A stretch of 64,000 nucleotides of DNA from Apium graveolens (Eukaryota > Streptophyta > Magnoliopsida > Apiales > Apiaceae). Under the pieces are notes generated by a model that made no database searches, was not told where the DNA came from, and saw only the letters and a program-made list of their open reading frames with translations. This document shows positions 43,533 to 56,514 of this stretch, piece by piece (the stretch's first letter is position 1; the number at the start of each line of letters is the position of its first letter). A program made the translations under genes and the position numbers. The stretch is taken from positions 69,562,257-69,626,256 of the forward strand of contig NC_133657.1 of assembly GCF_009905375.1 (NCBI RefSeq), written 5' to 3'.

Positions 43533-43600
43533 ATCTCCCCCTATTTGTTTGTTAGACAATAACAATAAATACCTAGAGGATAACTCAACTAACAAATAAG
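43473..43600. repeat. Inverted repeat spanning the PPT/LTR junction of copia-2
   Basis: Inner perfect 11-bp stem AAACAAATAGG (43503-43513) / CCTATTTGTTT (43540-43550). An outer imperfect stem runs from 43473-43498 (CTTATTTGAGTTGAGTTAAA, TCCTCGA) to 43575-43600, with small gaps. The LTR end and polypurine tract lie at the loop. Copia-1 shows an equivalent, unrelated in sequence. Confidence 0.75.
43533..43543 (-). other. Polypurine tract of copia-2
   Basis: Minus strand ATAGGGGGAGAT directly upstream of the LTR start TGAAAGG. Plus-strand primer. Confidence 0.82.
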
Positions 43601-43794
43601 AAAAAGATATAAACAGTAATGCAAAGTAAATAGCAGAAAAGTTCTGGATTATATTTAACATTTTCCAGATTCCAAACGAAATTTACAAGTGAATACAAGG
43701 TAGATGTTCCTCTAGCCTGAACATGTAACTACATTAGTCTATCTTGATTCATAAAGCTCTAATCATATTACATTGAGTTTTGAGCTAATTGAAT

Positions 43795-44784
43795 TCAGTT
43801 GTCTTCTCTTCCGACTTCACCTTCTTCCAACTCATCACCTTCTTCCAAATCTTGAAGCAACTCCTTGTCAAAGACACGATCCTTTTCTGAAGTGAAGATG
43901 TCTGGCCTGACTGGTTGAACTCCAACTGTATTTAGTTTATTCTTGAGTTGATTGTACCTTTTAATATTCTTTTCATAATAAGCTTGAATCAAATCAGCTG
44001 CTTGAGTTTTCAACATGGATGAATATCCAGCAGTTCTTAGATGATGTTCCATCCAGACCAGATGCTTAGCTGAGTAGTCTTTAAGAGATTATGAATCGAG
44101 CTGGCAGATTTGAAGACAGTCAGACTTAAAGAATCTTACCTGATGAGGATTGTTGACCACTTGAGGACTAGCCCTGCTGGCAAACTCTTTGAGTCTTTCT
44201 CTAAGAACTTCATTCAATTCTGAGCTTCTTTTGACTTTGTTGAGAAGAACCCAAATCTCTGACAAAGAACGATTCTCAAATAGATGAAGTGACACCTTGA
44301 AAGATCCTTCGCTCTGACAATATACAAATATGCTCATCTCATTTAGTGATCTGTCAAAGGCGGCTGTGATCCTTGAGACTTCAGTCTTTATAGCATTCAT
44401 GTACATGTCATTGTTTGGATTAGAGATCTCCAGCTTGTCCAGAAGATGTAGAAACTGTCTATCATTGTTTGTGCTCAGCTGAGGCATATCAAGTACTCTC
44501 CTAGCTTCATCCCATTTTTCACCCATCTTCAGTCTGACATCTCTTCTCCTTTCTTGAGCATTAATGTCATGAAGACGTTGCTTTTGAAGAGTTTTTGTTC
44601 TTTGTATGTCTTTCCTCATGTCAATGATCTGGGATACCTTTTTGAGTTCAGCTTCTTTTCTTTTCATCTCTGACTGCTGCTGCTGAAACTCTTTCTCAAA
44701 TAGAGGATCCACTTGAGCTTCCTCTTCCCATTCTCCAAAATCACTTTCCTCCTCAGCTTCAAAGAAACCATCTTTATCTTCCAA
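43795..44784 (-). pseudogene. copia-2 env-like protein, C-terminal part
   Basis: Acidic start (DGFFEAEEESDFGEWEEE), a coiled-coil Gln/Lys/Glu-rich segment (QQQQSEMKRKEAELKK), then a helical, globular-looking region (NRSLSEIWVLLNKVKRSSELNEVL; WMEHHLRTAGYSSMLKTQAADLIQAYYEKN) and an acidic tail. One in-frame TAA at 44089-44091 (CAA to TAA would explain it) splits it. A frameshift near 44780 separates it from the preceding piece. It takes the place of the copia-1 C-terminal part, but sequence similarity is low by eye. Function unknown. Confidence 0.65.
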
Positions 44785-46946
44785 GACTGGTTCAGTGGAA
44801 CGTCACAAATATCAAAGTCATCCTGTTCTCCACTATAGTAGATATCATCAGGCTTCCATGTGCCTCCAGCAGATGACTCTTTTTCTTTTCCCTTTTCACT
44901 TCTCCCTTTCTTCTCCCCCTTAGTTGAGGAATCCTCTACAGACTTTCCCTTAGATCCTTCATGACCTCCATCACCTCCCGAGCCTGAGCCTCCACCAGAC
45001 GGCCCTTCAAAGAAAGTCCTTTGTTCTTCATTGGGACAGTGAGAATTTTTGATCATGTAGTACAGGTGCTTCATCCCTTCATTCAGATGTTCCATACCCG
45101 TCTCTATCTTCAGAAATCTGGAGGAATCCAGTGAATGATTCATTTCAACCAAGTCTTCAAGAGAAGTCATTCTTGTATATAGAGAGCAGAAGTTTGAAAT
45201 GTCGTCAGCTGATAACGTTGGAGATGCCTGGATTGAGTTTAGCTTCGGTACAACAGATGTCTTCAAATCTGATATTTCAGTCCTGATAAGAGCCAGCTGA
45301 TTATTGACAGAGGTGGAAGAAGAAGACCGTTCAACCACTTGTGCTTTGAATGATTGAGCTTCAGCCTGACTTTTTGCAAGTTGTTCCTTGAGATCAGCAA
45401 TTTGAGCTAACAGATTTTCAGTGTTTGTGTCTGTGTGTGCACTCACATGAATATCTCTCCTGTTTAATTCACTCAACTCATGTGCATGTGTATCTCTCAA
45501 TATAATTGCTCGTGAGGAGTCTTTCTGAGGCTGATCTTCTGTACCTGCATTTAAAATCACCCTAGCCTCTTCAAGAGAGGTCAGTGGTGGTGCAATGGGA
45601 ATTCGCGAGTCCCGATCCTCAGTCAAACCTATCATTTCATGTGAAATAGATGTCTGAATTGCTTCAGGGATAGATTGACCGAGTTGCCCTCCACTTTCTC
45701 CAGATAAATCTGTGAGTGGAGAATCCCGTGAGGGAGCCAGAGGTGTTGGATCTGGGAGGGGAGAAAATGACTCTATTAAAGGTTGCTGAGAGTCAGATTT
45801 TCCCTCAGAAGCATGTGACTGCTCTTCTGCCGTAACTATGGCAGGCACTATAACCGACTCTATGTGCACTCCTCGCTCCGTGTCCTGAATATCATCTACT
45901 GGTCTGTATGCTTCCATTGTGAGTAATGGAATTGTGCTTGACTCAGTACAGGATGCCATGGCCCTATGGCGAATTTCAATAGATTTATCCTGTTGAGAGA
46001 ATGTTTCTAGTAACTGTTCAGTGGCCATTTCAAAGTCCATGTCCTGTTGGGAGGACAAGGATGGGCTTTCAGATGCCTCAGTAAATGTTCTTCTTTTCTT
46101 CGGAGGAGGCAGAGCTGAGGGTTCATTCACATCCACCAACAAACTACTTCCTATTAACCTTCTAGGCAACATTTTAGACAGTGGGGGAGAGGTTGAGATA
46201 GGTTGTGACTCTGTGTTTGGCTCTATGACCTGGGATTGAAGCTGTAGTTCTACAACTTCATGGTCAGTCCTGTCAACCACTGGGGGTCTTTCAACAGAAG
46301 TAGGAATAGGTTGAGTTTGAGGAACTATTACCTGTAGAGGAAGAGCATCTGATGCTTGAGCCTGGGTGGTTAGAACCACTGGAGGTTGAGCTTGCTGTTC
46401 ATGACCGGGAAGATTTAAGATAGGTAAAGGAATATAAGTGGCCATGAAAGCAGATACAAGTACTGGAACTTGCATGAATTTGAAAGTTGTGTCTTGGCGG
46501 GTGTAAATCTTTTTGCTTACAGAAGGGGGTTCGGTTACTGCGGAGTTAGCAAAAAGGGTTTTATGCTCAGGTGAGAGAATATGTTCTGCTATGAGCATGA
46601 GAAAACGAGCATAGTAACACGAGACCCTACGATTTGTAGAATGATCACGTAAAGCAGTAGTGAGACGTCTCAAAAGAATGGGTAAAAGTAGTTTGCCAAA
46701 ATTGATTCTTTGATTGAAAACAACCGCAAGACCAATATACTGCAGAGTGGAAGTGATGTTGTGAAAGTTGGATTTAGTGCAGTTGGCAAACACTTTAGAA
46801 AGTGTATCGAAGAAAATGTCCCATTCAAACACCAAATTGGATTTTGATAACTTGGTTAAATTAATTACCCTTGATAGTGAATAGCATGGAAAAAGTTTGA
46901 AATATCATTTTCAGAGGGCAAATTACAGAAATTGTCCATAGGAAAA
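44664..46946 (-). pseudogene. copia-2 env-like protein, central part, cut by G5
   Basis: Starts at the G5 junction with PMDNFCNLPSENDI, continues after a 1-nt frameshift near 46870 into a 723-codon open frame. The first about 130 residues complete the plant transposon-type domain (WDIFFDTLSKVFANCTKSNF, NRRVSCYYARFLMLIAEHIL). A long Ser/Pro/Gln-rich disordered region follows, then a coiled coil (NLLAQIADLKEQLAKSQAEAQSF), a Gly/Ser/Lys-rich stretch, and the end at the frameshift near 44780. The matching N-terminus is at 61268-61544, beyond the inserted G5. Env-like by position only. Confidence 0.72.
46942..46946. repeat. Left target-site duplication of G5
   Basis: GAAAA, identical to 61268-61272. 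Confidence 0.9.
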
Positions 46947-47222
46947 TGTATCACCCCCAAATCCGGGGTCGGGGATCCGGGTTGTCACGAGTTCCATTTC
47001 CCTTAATAACACCCAATCTTAATAAATAATCAACTACTCTGTACTGTGACCCCACAATAAACACACACACCACAAGTTATAGTCTCAGAGATGAATATCC
47101 AAAAATAATCACAAGTCGTTTTATTCCACCAATATATGCCAAAACACCTTAAAAGGGTTTCTGAATAAATTTACATTTCTTTGCCATTATTATAATTCAT
47201 AAATATACATAAATCTGGTACA

Positions 47223-47342
47223 TCAAAAGTTGAAGCCTAGCCTATTGGTAGTTCCTACCTCAGCTACAGCGACATCAACGCCTATAGGAAACTGCGGAAC
47301 GTTTCCTATCCGCTCGCGAATTGGGAGCTTGGTCCTGTTCAT
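47223..47342 (-). CDS. H3-tail-like short ORF in the G5 3' LTR
   Basis: A 39-codon frame MNRTKLPIRERIGNVPQ followed by FPIGVDVAVAEVG. After Met, R2, T3, K4, R8 and G12 coincide with the H3 tail; K9 is Glu here. Downstream it resembles G3 (RIGNVPQFP against RVGSVPRLP). The ATG is 9 nt after a conserved acceptor-like CAACAG. The frame can be extended upstream without a stop to 47468, but conservation between families begins at this ATG. Confidence 0.5.
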   Translation of the reverse strand: MNRTKLPIRERIGNVPQFPIGVDVAVAEVGTTNRLGFNF

Positions 47343-48869
47343 CTTTTCTATCTGTTGTTGTGTGATGAAAGAAGAAAGCAAGAGTGAGCAGCAAGCCCAC
47401 CAAAATAATATGTATAATGATTTACAGTATATGAGCCTTCTCATAGTACTCATGAAAGTCTTGGTCAAAAGAAATGAACCAAGTTTGATACCTTAATGCG
47501 ATGAAGTCGCAAAATATTCAGTATATATACATATATACTTTTCAAAATCTTGGAAGTCCTCTTCCATGCATAATATACACAGAATTCCAGTTTATAACTG
47601 TATAAAACTATCGTTGCAAGGTGATCTCATATATCTAACCTTGTCTCAACGTTTTTCTGAAAGTCTTTGACATGCATAAGATAATCATTTACTAGATATA
47701 AGTTTAAAAGATGAAGTTACAAGATACTCCAATATACTTACATCTTTTCCAAATACTACTTGAACTACCACCGTTCAAGTTATAATTAGTTCAAAAGTTC
47801 ATCACATAGATGAGACTACACGATAATACTTGAATAGATTCAATCTTTAAAATATCATCAAAATAAAATGAAGTTATGAGATACTTCATTTGATGCAAAC
47901 ATCATTTTGAAAACTTGACCCTGCCAACACTCAACAATCGCCCAACCGTAGCTTTTCTATCGAAGTGCTCTGGGTAGTGTTGCAGAAATATCCAATTGGA
48001 TGATGAACTCATTACGGGAGTTTGCCGCGCCAGGAAGACCACTTACGATGATCAGTCGTAGTAGTACAACCCCACCATTTTCTACATGTAGAGGAGAACC
48101 TATCGGATTTACTTGTCAACCGAACACTGAACTCCTAAGGAATGGACCGCCTTAGCGGAACTTCCAGGCCATTTGGGCCAATATAATAAGGCTGGGCCGG
48201 CGCTACTCGACCACTTACGCCACTCCTAGTTCAGATGAAATCCATGACTCTGAAACGTAAAGCTCGTCCTCACTTTCCCCAAGTAGAAACTTGTTGATAC
48301 GGCTCCACCAAGAAGTCGTATCTAGTTGGAAAGGAAAACTCACCGATATTTCCCAGGCGATGCCTGTTAATGGATTAACTTGTTCCAAGAATTTTACTTC
48401 CCGAGTGCTGGGTAAGTAATCAAAATTCTTTTATCAAGACAGCAACCTTGTTGCGAATATAAAACACACTACAGAATTGGATCCCTCAGGTTTTGAGCGA
48501 GTATTTAAATCCCCTTCGAAAGGAGGATCTTAAATATAAAAATGAGTTTCGGGATCCGCTCTAAATTTTTAAAAATCACTTTGAAGACTCGCAAAACATT
48601 TTTAAGAATGTTTGGAGTGATGCTGATTTAATAAATCAGTCCCAATATTAGAAAATATCTGAATATTATTATTTAAATAATATTCCCATAAAAAATAATC
48701 TTTATAAAAATAATTGAAGTAGATGTTGTAAAACTTATACTTGAAATGAGTATTAATTAACCAAAGATATACTTATAAGAAAGTACTATCTTTATTTGAA
48801 TAATCAAAAGTAAGTTTGATTATCGACACATTATTCTTTAATAAAATAAAGAATATTATTAAATAATAA

Positions 48870-49143
48870 GCGGAGTCATAATACCTCGAATGAATATTAT
48901 AAATAATATTCATTAAATAAAATAACGGAGTCATACATCCTCAAATGAATATTTAAATAATATTCATCAAATAATATAAACTGAGTCATAAGCCCTCGAA
49001 TGAATATTCAAATAATATTCAATAAATAATATAAAGGAGTCATAAGTCCTCAAATGAATATTCAAATAATATTCAATAAATAATATAAAGGAGTCATAAG
49101 TCCTCGAATGAATATTCAAATAATATTCAATAAATGATATAAT
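48870..49143. repeat. 53-55 bp tandem array in the G5 3' LTR
   Basis: Five units of GGAGTCATAAGTCCTCGAAT plus a GAATATTCAAATAATATTC palindrome and an AT-rich tail; the last three are nearly identical. Homologous to the 110-bp array of G3. Confidence 0.88.
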
Positions 49144-51319
49144 GTTATCGAATAAACCTTATTCGATTAATAGTTTTGAAAACTATTCATATATATATAT
49201 ATATATATATAAATAATAATATACTCGGGAGCCCCGCCTCCCGGTTTTAGAAAATGTTTTAACCTTTAGGTCCCTATACTAAGGGTATATGCAAATTACC
49301 GCTATTCTCTAGCATAGGTATTATCAACTGAACCAACAGATATATATGGCAAGAATACGAAACAGGCATGCATATGTACCATATCACATGCTACAATATA
49401 TCGCAAGAATTTGCTAATTTAACCATCATGCATCTATCACAAGATAATGCATATACAAGTGTATACATCACAACAACAGTATAACGGATAGAAAACTTGC
49501 CTGAGTGCTCCCGGATAGACTTAAGCTTGGAGTGGGTCCGATAACCTATGAATAACAACATAAGTCGGAATTAGATCCCGGTCGCTTAAGAAACTAGACT
49601 TTAACCATTTAGAGTCCTAATGTTCGCTTTCACGCTTAACGATTCACTTAAGTCGCTCGAGTACCCGTGGCTCCACCATTTTTAATAAATTTACCATTAC
49701 GAGTTTTAAGGCGATTCTTTCGCAAATGTCTTACCAACTGCCTATTACACCTTACATAAATGTTTCTTACCCCAATTAGTCATTTAAGGTCCTTTACCAA
49801 GGTTTCAAAGTAAGGCGAGGGGTAATGGTTCGTTCGCGAAACGTCGTTACTTAAAACGGCCGTTTCTCCTAAACCGTACATCGGAATCAAACGAACTACA
49901 TATCAAAACGAAGCTCGTAACAGGAACTATCTAAACATGGGAATGGTCAAAACCTAGCAGAGAGTTCTCGGGTCCTAATGTTATCAACAAAAGCAGTTTA
50001 AAGTAAATCGGACATTACGACGGCTATGTTTACGCGATTTCCCAATTTTATACCAAACCAATTCAACCACCAATCAATCCCAATTCACAATCCAATCAAA
50101 ACTCCATCCATACCATACTACAACAGCCCCAACAAATCAATATTACCAATTCATACTTATTTCTCAATTATGAACTAAGAGTTTACTTAAGTTCATTGAC
50201 TAATAACCAAGATTTCCAACTCCAAAAATATCACAAAATCAACCAATCTCTAAACACACAATAATCATGCCTCTCACCAACTAATCTACTCATAACAAGC
50301 TTTAATCATGATTACACACCCATTACACTAACCCATCATCTAAACATTAGGAAATCTAAACAACAAAACCTAAAACTAAGATCATGAAGAGTTATACCTT
50401 CCTTGAAGCTTTTAATCCATGAAAGATCCTTGGAATGCCCATGGAAGCCTTAATCTAACCTCCTACAAGCTTGATCTTTCAAAGAAATCAAGAACACAAA
50501 AATTAATTTCAAGAAGTACTATTCACCATCTTCTTCCTTGATTTATAAAAAAAGATTGGCTTTGAATTAGAAGCTTAAACTTATAGGAAGTATGTAACTA
50601 TCCATGGGGAAGCTTAGATAAATACCTTGCCAAATAGTAAGTGGTGGAGCTTGGATCTTCATTTTTTAAGAAAAGGGGCCGAGAGCAAGATGAAGAAAAG
50701 AAGTGTTTTGTGATTTGTTTTGATTTGCCTTGGTTGCTTTTGTTTTGTTTTTGGTTAATTACCTTTCTAACCTTGACTTTGTGTGGTTTTAAATCAAGCA
50801 CATCTCCTTCCCCTTATGTCATGCTTATGTCACCTTGCACATGTCATAATGCTTCCACTTGTCCACACCTTATGGTTTGATGATGTCACAATCCTTGGCT
50901 TCTTGTACAAGCTTGTCTTTTGGTCACTTATTTATTTTACGGTTCGCTTATCTTTCGTTCTCATATATCGTTTGAGAGATCATTTCCGGGATCTTATTAC
51001 TTGGGTTTCCTTAACCTTTCTCAATACATTATATTCCTTTTATGATCCTCTCTTATAATCCTTAATTTAAATCCTTCTTATCCTGTTACCTTATACTCAA
51101 TTCTTTCTGTATCTAGTGGATTTCCGGGAAAAATAAAAGTGTTCGAATTTGTATTCTGACGATCTTTACATACACTTATATCCCATATAAAGTACTAATA
51201 AAATCTCAGAATATCCATAACAGAACCCCTACATAGTGTGCCATGAAAAGTTTTCTCATTCAGAAAAAAAACACTATTCATAAGGGTTTCAAAAATTTCC
51301 AAAAATTGGGGTTATTACA

Positions 51320-51335
51320 GTCTCCCCTCCTTAAA
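51320..51335 (-). other. Polypurine tract of G5
   Basis: Minus strand TTTAAGGAGGGGAGAC directly before the LTR start TGTAATAACCCC, preceded by the conserved CCGGGACGGAATCC. Confidence 0.88.
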
Positions 51336-52106
51336 AGGATTCCGTCCCGGAATCAGATAGAAAATGAATAGGGATACTCTCTTAGCATTGCACTTTCTAG
51401 TTCTCGAGTAAATTTTCCTACATTATGGTCCTACCACCAAACTCTGCCTAGTTTGATAACCCTTCTCCTAAGTACTTGTTCCTTTTCACTCTATAACCCT
51501 TCTTGGTTGCTCCATATAGGTTACGTCGGGTTGCTTGTCTATGCGCTCATATGCCCCTATTTATCTGGCATCCGAATTACACTTCCTTAACATTGATACG
51601 TGGAACACGTTATGAACTTGCTACAAGTTCGGGGGTAGGGCTAGCTCATATGCTAACTTCCCAATATGTTTTAGTATATCCTAGGGTCCGACACATTGTG
51701 GACTTAGCTTTCCTTTCTTTCCGAATCTCATCAATCCTTTCCAAGGGAATACCTATAACAGCACTAGGTCCCCTACTTCCTATTCCTTGTCCTTTCGTGT
51801 CAAATCAACATATTTATCATGTCCATCTTGGGCTACTACCAGCCGTCCTCTGATTCGATCTATCATATCCTTGGCCCTTTGGACCACTGCTGGTCCGGGC
51901 ATCTTGCGCTCTACAACTCCATCCTAACATAAGGGAGATCGATATTGTCTTTTCTCAAGGATCTCATAAGGCGATATCTCAGTACTGACATATGATCTAT
52001 TGTCGTGAGAAAACTCAATCTGCGTTATGTGATCATTCCAAATTCTTTCAAGTCTATTGCACAGACTCTCATTATAGCTTTTAGCATTAGAACTTTTGCT
52101 TCTCAA
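51336..52106 (-). pseudogene. G5 integrase end and chromodomain-region remnant
   Basis: The piece 51924-52106 reads ERIWNDHITQIEFSHDNRSY and SPYEILEKRQYRSPLC, the end of the integrase core (compare GNWNDHLPLIEFAYNNSYH in G1). From there to the PPT broken frames continue; the expected chromodomain cannot be read in one frame. Non-functional. Confidence 0.7.
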
Positions 52107-55099
52107 TACCCATTCTTTTCCAGTTCGTAATCGTTATCACCTTCCGTTCCTAATATTATACTGGTTATACTTTTGCTCGTTAGCGTTCTATAACCTTTTA
52201 ATAACCACGTCAACCTTAGTATCACGAATGTGTTTCCTTCCCGAATACCACCATAGATTTACTACTCCTTTTTCAGCTGTTTCTATTTTCCAAAGTTTGA
52301 TCAATCCTATAGAAGTAAAGGAATTTTTTGAGAGATCACTATGATCATGAACACTTGTTCTATTGCATAGTTAGTACAGAAGGTTGCCAGCCTTTAGTAC
52401 TTGACAAGCAATTAAACAATAGCTGGTATCCTACTCGGCTTCTATCACACAGATAGATAGTCATTCGGCAATACCTCCCCTTCTGGAAGGGTTGTTCTTC
52501 TCAGCTTACATGAAATGAAAAGAAGAGAAAAGAACGAAATGAAGAGAATTGTATATTCGTAAAAAATTTAATTGCCATAAAATATCTGGCTTGGAATCTA
52601 CCTCTGAACTATAGAGGTTTGTCATAGGAGAACAAAACATATATGTATTTATATCAACATCAAGTATTATAGCATCGTATCTCACATGCCTAAATATTTT
52701 TGCTATTCCGTCCACCATTCTATGGACCTAGGCTCTTCCTCGAGCTTATACACAATCACCTTTGAAACTCCCTCGATATCGAAAATCGAATCTGGGATCT
52801 CATTCTAGACATCATCGTTACTAGAATTCTATGCTTGCACCGCAACCTTCCTCATATAGTAATACGACTCTCTTTTGGTAAGAGGGAATAAATATTCAAT
52901 AGGTAGATACTCTACTTAATTAGTCTATCAATGATAACTTATACACTACCACGACCCGATTAGTGGTACTCAATCTCAACATCCATTCCAATACAACTCT
53001 CACGGTTGTAATCAGCTCATTACTCGCAGAATCATTGCTGCATTACTATGGTCCACTACTGACCTACTGTCGTCATTCACGTTCCATGAAATCTTAATAT
53101 CTAACCATACGGAGTCCATACATGTCGTATCAAATCCTTCTAAGGAGGTAACATAATCACCATTCCTGATTCATGAAGAACACTCCTGATCCTGACATAC
53201 ATACATGACATGAAGCAGATAAAATTGCAGAAGAGTTTCAGTCAAAGCAACGATAGCAGGTGAATACCATTCTTAATCGTATGCCTTAAATAGAAGACTT
53301 AACTCAAGGTTCGTTTAGTCCTTTTTAAAATATGGTCCTGGATTATTCTCAAGATAGTATTTTCTGAGATAGATAGCCCGCTCATGGTGATTACACAAAT
53401 TAAACCTTTACCAAAATACTATTACGGTTGGGTATTGCACAGTCATCAGAAGGAATGTCAATCTTTCAAACCATAATACAACCTTTACGGCTTCAACCAT
53501 TATCACTGTATTCCTCTGGCACGAGCGCCTGTAATTGTCCTCTTACACTTAAAGTGTTGGCCACCACTTTGGCCTTTCCTGATAGTAATATTTCCTTACA
53601 ATCAATGTCATCTTAACCACTTTCACTAATTTTCTACCCCATTTCCGATCACTGCTTGTGTGAAGATGCTTTCCTTAAAGCCTGATGAGTAAAAATAAAA
53701 ATAAAAAAAAATATCACCATTTTTCCATATGTTAATGCCTCAGTCTTTAGAGGTTAATCACTGTCACGACTGACTCTCAATCATACTTAGAACATCTTTT
53801 ATCTTAGGCCCTAATTGCCCTGAACAATTTTGACCTTTACTGGTTCGATCCATACTTTCTCGTGGTTTAACACGTGCCCACCTGGCATTATTATAATTAC
53901 GCCATATTTCCTTCATCAAAATTTCTATTCTTGAGAACTTTGAATATTACCTTTCTCCTTGTAAAACTTCTAAGGTTATCCTTAAATCCTTCATCAGGTA
54001 CACCCTAGGCACAGGGCATATCAAGATACCATTTATTAATACCAGAATCATAGTCTATATACTTCTGAAAAATTTCTCCACTGATCCTTAAAGGTTGTTA
54101 TTACCTTAATCCTTTCCAATTCATACTGTCAAAACTCATACTATCCCTAGTAAGGGTGAAATGTCAACCTTTATGCATTCCCCTAGGATTCATTTTAAGT
54201 TACCGATGTTCTATCCTTAATTCCACCTTTAAAAATGTACATGCATCCTTCCATGGATAAATCAAGTCATATATCCCTGATAAGGGTGTCTTATTCAATC
54301 ATTCCCACCTCGATAGTATATGCCTAATTTCACAATAACATTTGTATTCAAAATGAGGTCAATCAATATGGCCTCCAAAAGACAACAACGGTTATCCGCT
54401 TTTCTTGCCTAATTTGGTAATGATAACAAGGATGTTCTGGAAGATATTGGTCGTGTTCAACGTGAACTTCTTCTTAATAATTCCTTATTTACTTTTGTTG
54501 TTTATCTCAACAGTCATCTCAATGTTGGGATATCTTTCATACCTGGCGTCTCCCTTTCTGGGTATCAAGCCACCGGTCTTACACTTCACATTCTTGAAGG
54601 TCACTTCCTTCATCAAATTTTCCTAATTTCTTACTTTCTTGTCTCCTCAGTCTATCCGTGTCTCAATATTTATCCTTCGAACTATCTCAAGGTTTCCTCA
54701 AATCCTCCCAACTTACAGGGGATAAAATATATGTATCTCTTATGCCTTCAACCATCAATTTTAACTCATGGTGAATCACCCTCATCCTGACGATTACATA
54801 CTTTTCTATTTCTATTGCTACGAGTCTTTAGGGTTTCCTCATACCCAACTCCCTTATCGTTCCTCAAACTCTATTGCCTTTATATTCCTTTCCACTTCAA
54901 TTTCTTTTTATTTTCCCTTCTCTTATCATTATTTCATGAACCAACACAACATAAGCATTGATTTCAAACATCCCGCATTCTGGATTCGTGTCCTCAGAAT
55001 GAATCTTGACAACTTTTACCACTTAGATTCATAATTCATCATACTCTTCTGCCTTTGTTCTGTCTCTAAAGCTTTTACACTATCTCCATAACCTTGGGA
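52107..55099 (-). other. G5 degenerate pol interior
   Basis: Frames closed throughout. Near 52900 SVxVIIDxxTKxSTYLL resembles the integrase-core segment DSVWVIIDRLTKSAHFLP. Elsewhere in this stretch I cannot assign protease or RT motifs with confidence. Confidence 0.5.
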
Positions 55100-55640
55100 A
55101 GTACTTTCCTAAAAACAATTGACTGAACTTAAATCAGTTTATTATAATCTCTTGCTCCGTGCCTTCGTTGGTCTTTCACCAGTGGGTGGTCTCTCTCTTA
55201 GGAGGGTAAGTGACAAAAACACTCTTTTGTGATTCGTCAATCATTCAGAATCTCAAATGATTCCTCTATTTCCTTTAGCCAGGCTCTTGCCTCGACTAGG
55301 TCAACCTGTTCCTTGGAACTCTGAGAGCTTAGAGACTTAAAGGTCCTGAAAGAATTTCCTACCGCATTGTTTCCTCAAGGTGGTGGTTGGGGATAATAGT
55401 CTAAGTTCTGTCTAGACAGGTCCATAAATTGTCGTATAGGAGTACCGTCTCGGGTCTCCTTTCCTTACTCGACTTTCTGTTTCCTTAGTATGAAATGTTT
55501 CAACCTTCTCCCATAATCGGGGTTATCTTATACATTAAAAACCTTGTTTTCCACTTCATCATGTTATGGGTTCCTTCTATCTTGATGGCGACCTCCCTGA
55601 CTATCACGTTCAGGGTTTGCTCTAAATCTTATTCCTCAAA
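55100..55640 (-). pseudogene. G5 gag remnant
   Basis: Broken gag-like text on the minus strand. It includes KFFQDL, KLSEFQGT and, in a shifted frame, a segment like ARAWLKEIEESFEI and a Trp-containing TYLLRREATHWW. It lies downstream of the RNase H remnant (55771-56040), reversed from the normal gag-then-pol order, so the interior is rearranged. Confidence 0.45.
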
Positions 55641-55649
55641 CTAGCTTTC

Positions 55650-56500
55650 ATCTAAGATCTCATCTTTAAGCTCTTGAACATTTGGAACCCAAATTCTGTA
55701 GGAATACCTCATTATTCCCTTATAATCTTTCTCGGTATTAATCTCTTATCTATTTGTTGGCTCTCTGCCTTCATTCATCACTTTTTTTCTGGCACAATCT
55801 GTTCTTTTCCAATAATTCGGGCTGTATTGCAATCTCAAACAGCTTTTCGGTACCGGCTCCAGTTACCTTCACTTCTATTTCCATTTTCTCAAAAACTCTT
55901 ATAAACTCTCTCAAAGATATTATCATCTTGAGTCTCTCCTTTTTACTAAGGGCATCAGCCACCACATTGGCTTTCCCCGAATGATAAAGAATCTCATAAT
56001 CGTAATCCTTGATTAGCTCTAACCACCTCATTTGGCGCATGTTGAGCTCTTTCTGCGTGAAAATGTACTAGAGCACTTATGGCTTAGGTAAATCTCGCAC
56101 TTCTCTCCATACAAGTAGTGCCTCCAATCTTTAGGGCAAAACTATGGCCACGAGCCCAAGCTCATGGGTGGGGATATCGAATTTTATATTCCCTTAATTT
56201 TCTTAACGCGTACGCGAGTACCTTGTTGTGCTGTATAAGAGCACCCTAATTCCTTATGCAAAGCGTCAATACAAATCACAAAATCTCCTTTTTCCATCCG
56301 GCAATGCCAACATAGGGGCCGTCACCAACCTTTGCTTCAGTTATTAAAAGCTTTTCTCGTATTTCTCTGTCCATTCAAACTTCTCAGTCTTACGAGTAAG
56401 CCGCGTTAAAGGGGCTACTATCTTTACGAACTTGAACGAACCTCCGGTAGTGACCGGCCAATCCTACCTCTGGTAGTTTCCCTAACCATGGTCATCAATT
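55650..56500 (-). pseudogene. G5 RT tail, RNase H and integrase-linker remnant
   Basis: The open piece 55771-56040 begins [20 protein letters not shown] and contains [17 protein letters not shown], the end of RNase H. Upstream (56041-56500) broken RT-thumb text appears (VAPLTRLTRKTEKFEWTEKYEKS, ALPDGKRDFVICIDA). Just downstream (about 55680) is RIWVPNVQELKDEIL, the start of the integrase zinc region. Gag, protease and the RT core that should precede it are missing. Confidence 0.72.
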
Positions 56501-56514
56501 CCTCAATGGTCCTT

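Larger units (their letters stand above)
46947..51319 (-). repeat. 3' LTR of G5 (4.37 kb)
   Basis: Plus strand TGTATCACCCCC...GGGGTTATTACA (TGTAAC in the other copy). Candidate leader structure on the minus strand: donor GCAAG|GTATTT (GT at 50625-50624); exon 50475-50398 between TTTGAAAG and GGAAG|GTATA; exon 49545-49501 (45 nt) between TTCATAG and CTCAG|GCAAGT; T-rich tract and ACAACAACAG acceptor at 47352-47353; H3-like ORF 47342-47223. Same family as the G3 solo LTR. Confidence 0.92.

Noticed and set aside
47230..47496. 88-codon plus-strand ORF in the G5 LTR
   Set aside because: It is the antisense shadow of the H3-like ORF region; the conserved acceptor, ATG and register are on the minus strand.
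48870..49143. CRISPR array or bacterial repeat
   Set aside because: Units are contiguous with no unique spacers, AT-rich, and lie in a plant LTR.
50641..51058. Plus-strand ORFs in the G5 LTR (repeated at 60591-61008)
   Set aside because: They are present twice only because the LTR is. They run opposite to the element and carry hydrophobic low-complexity translations of a T-rich leader region.
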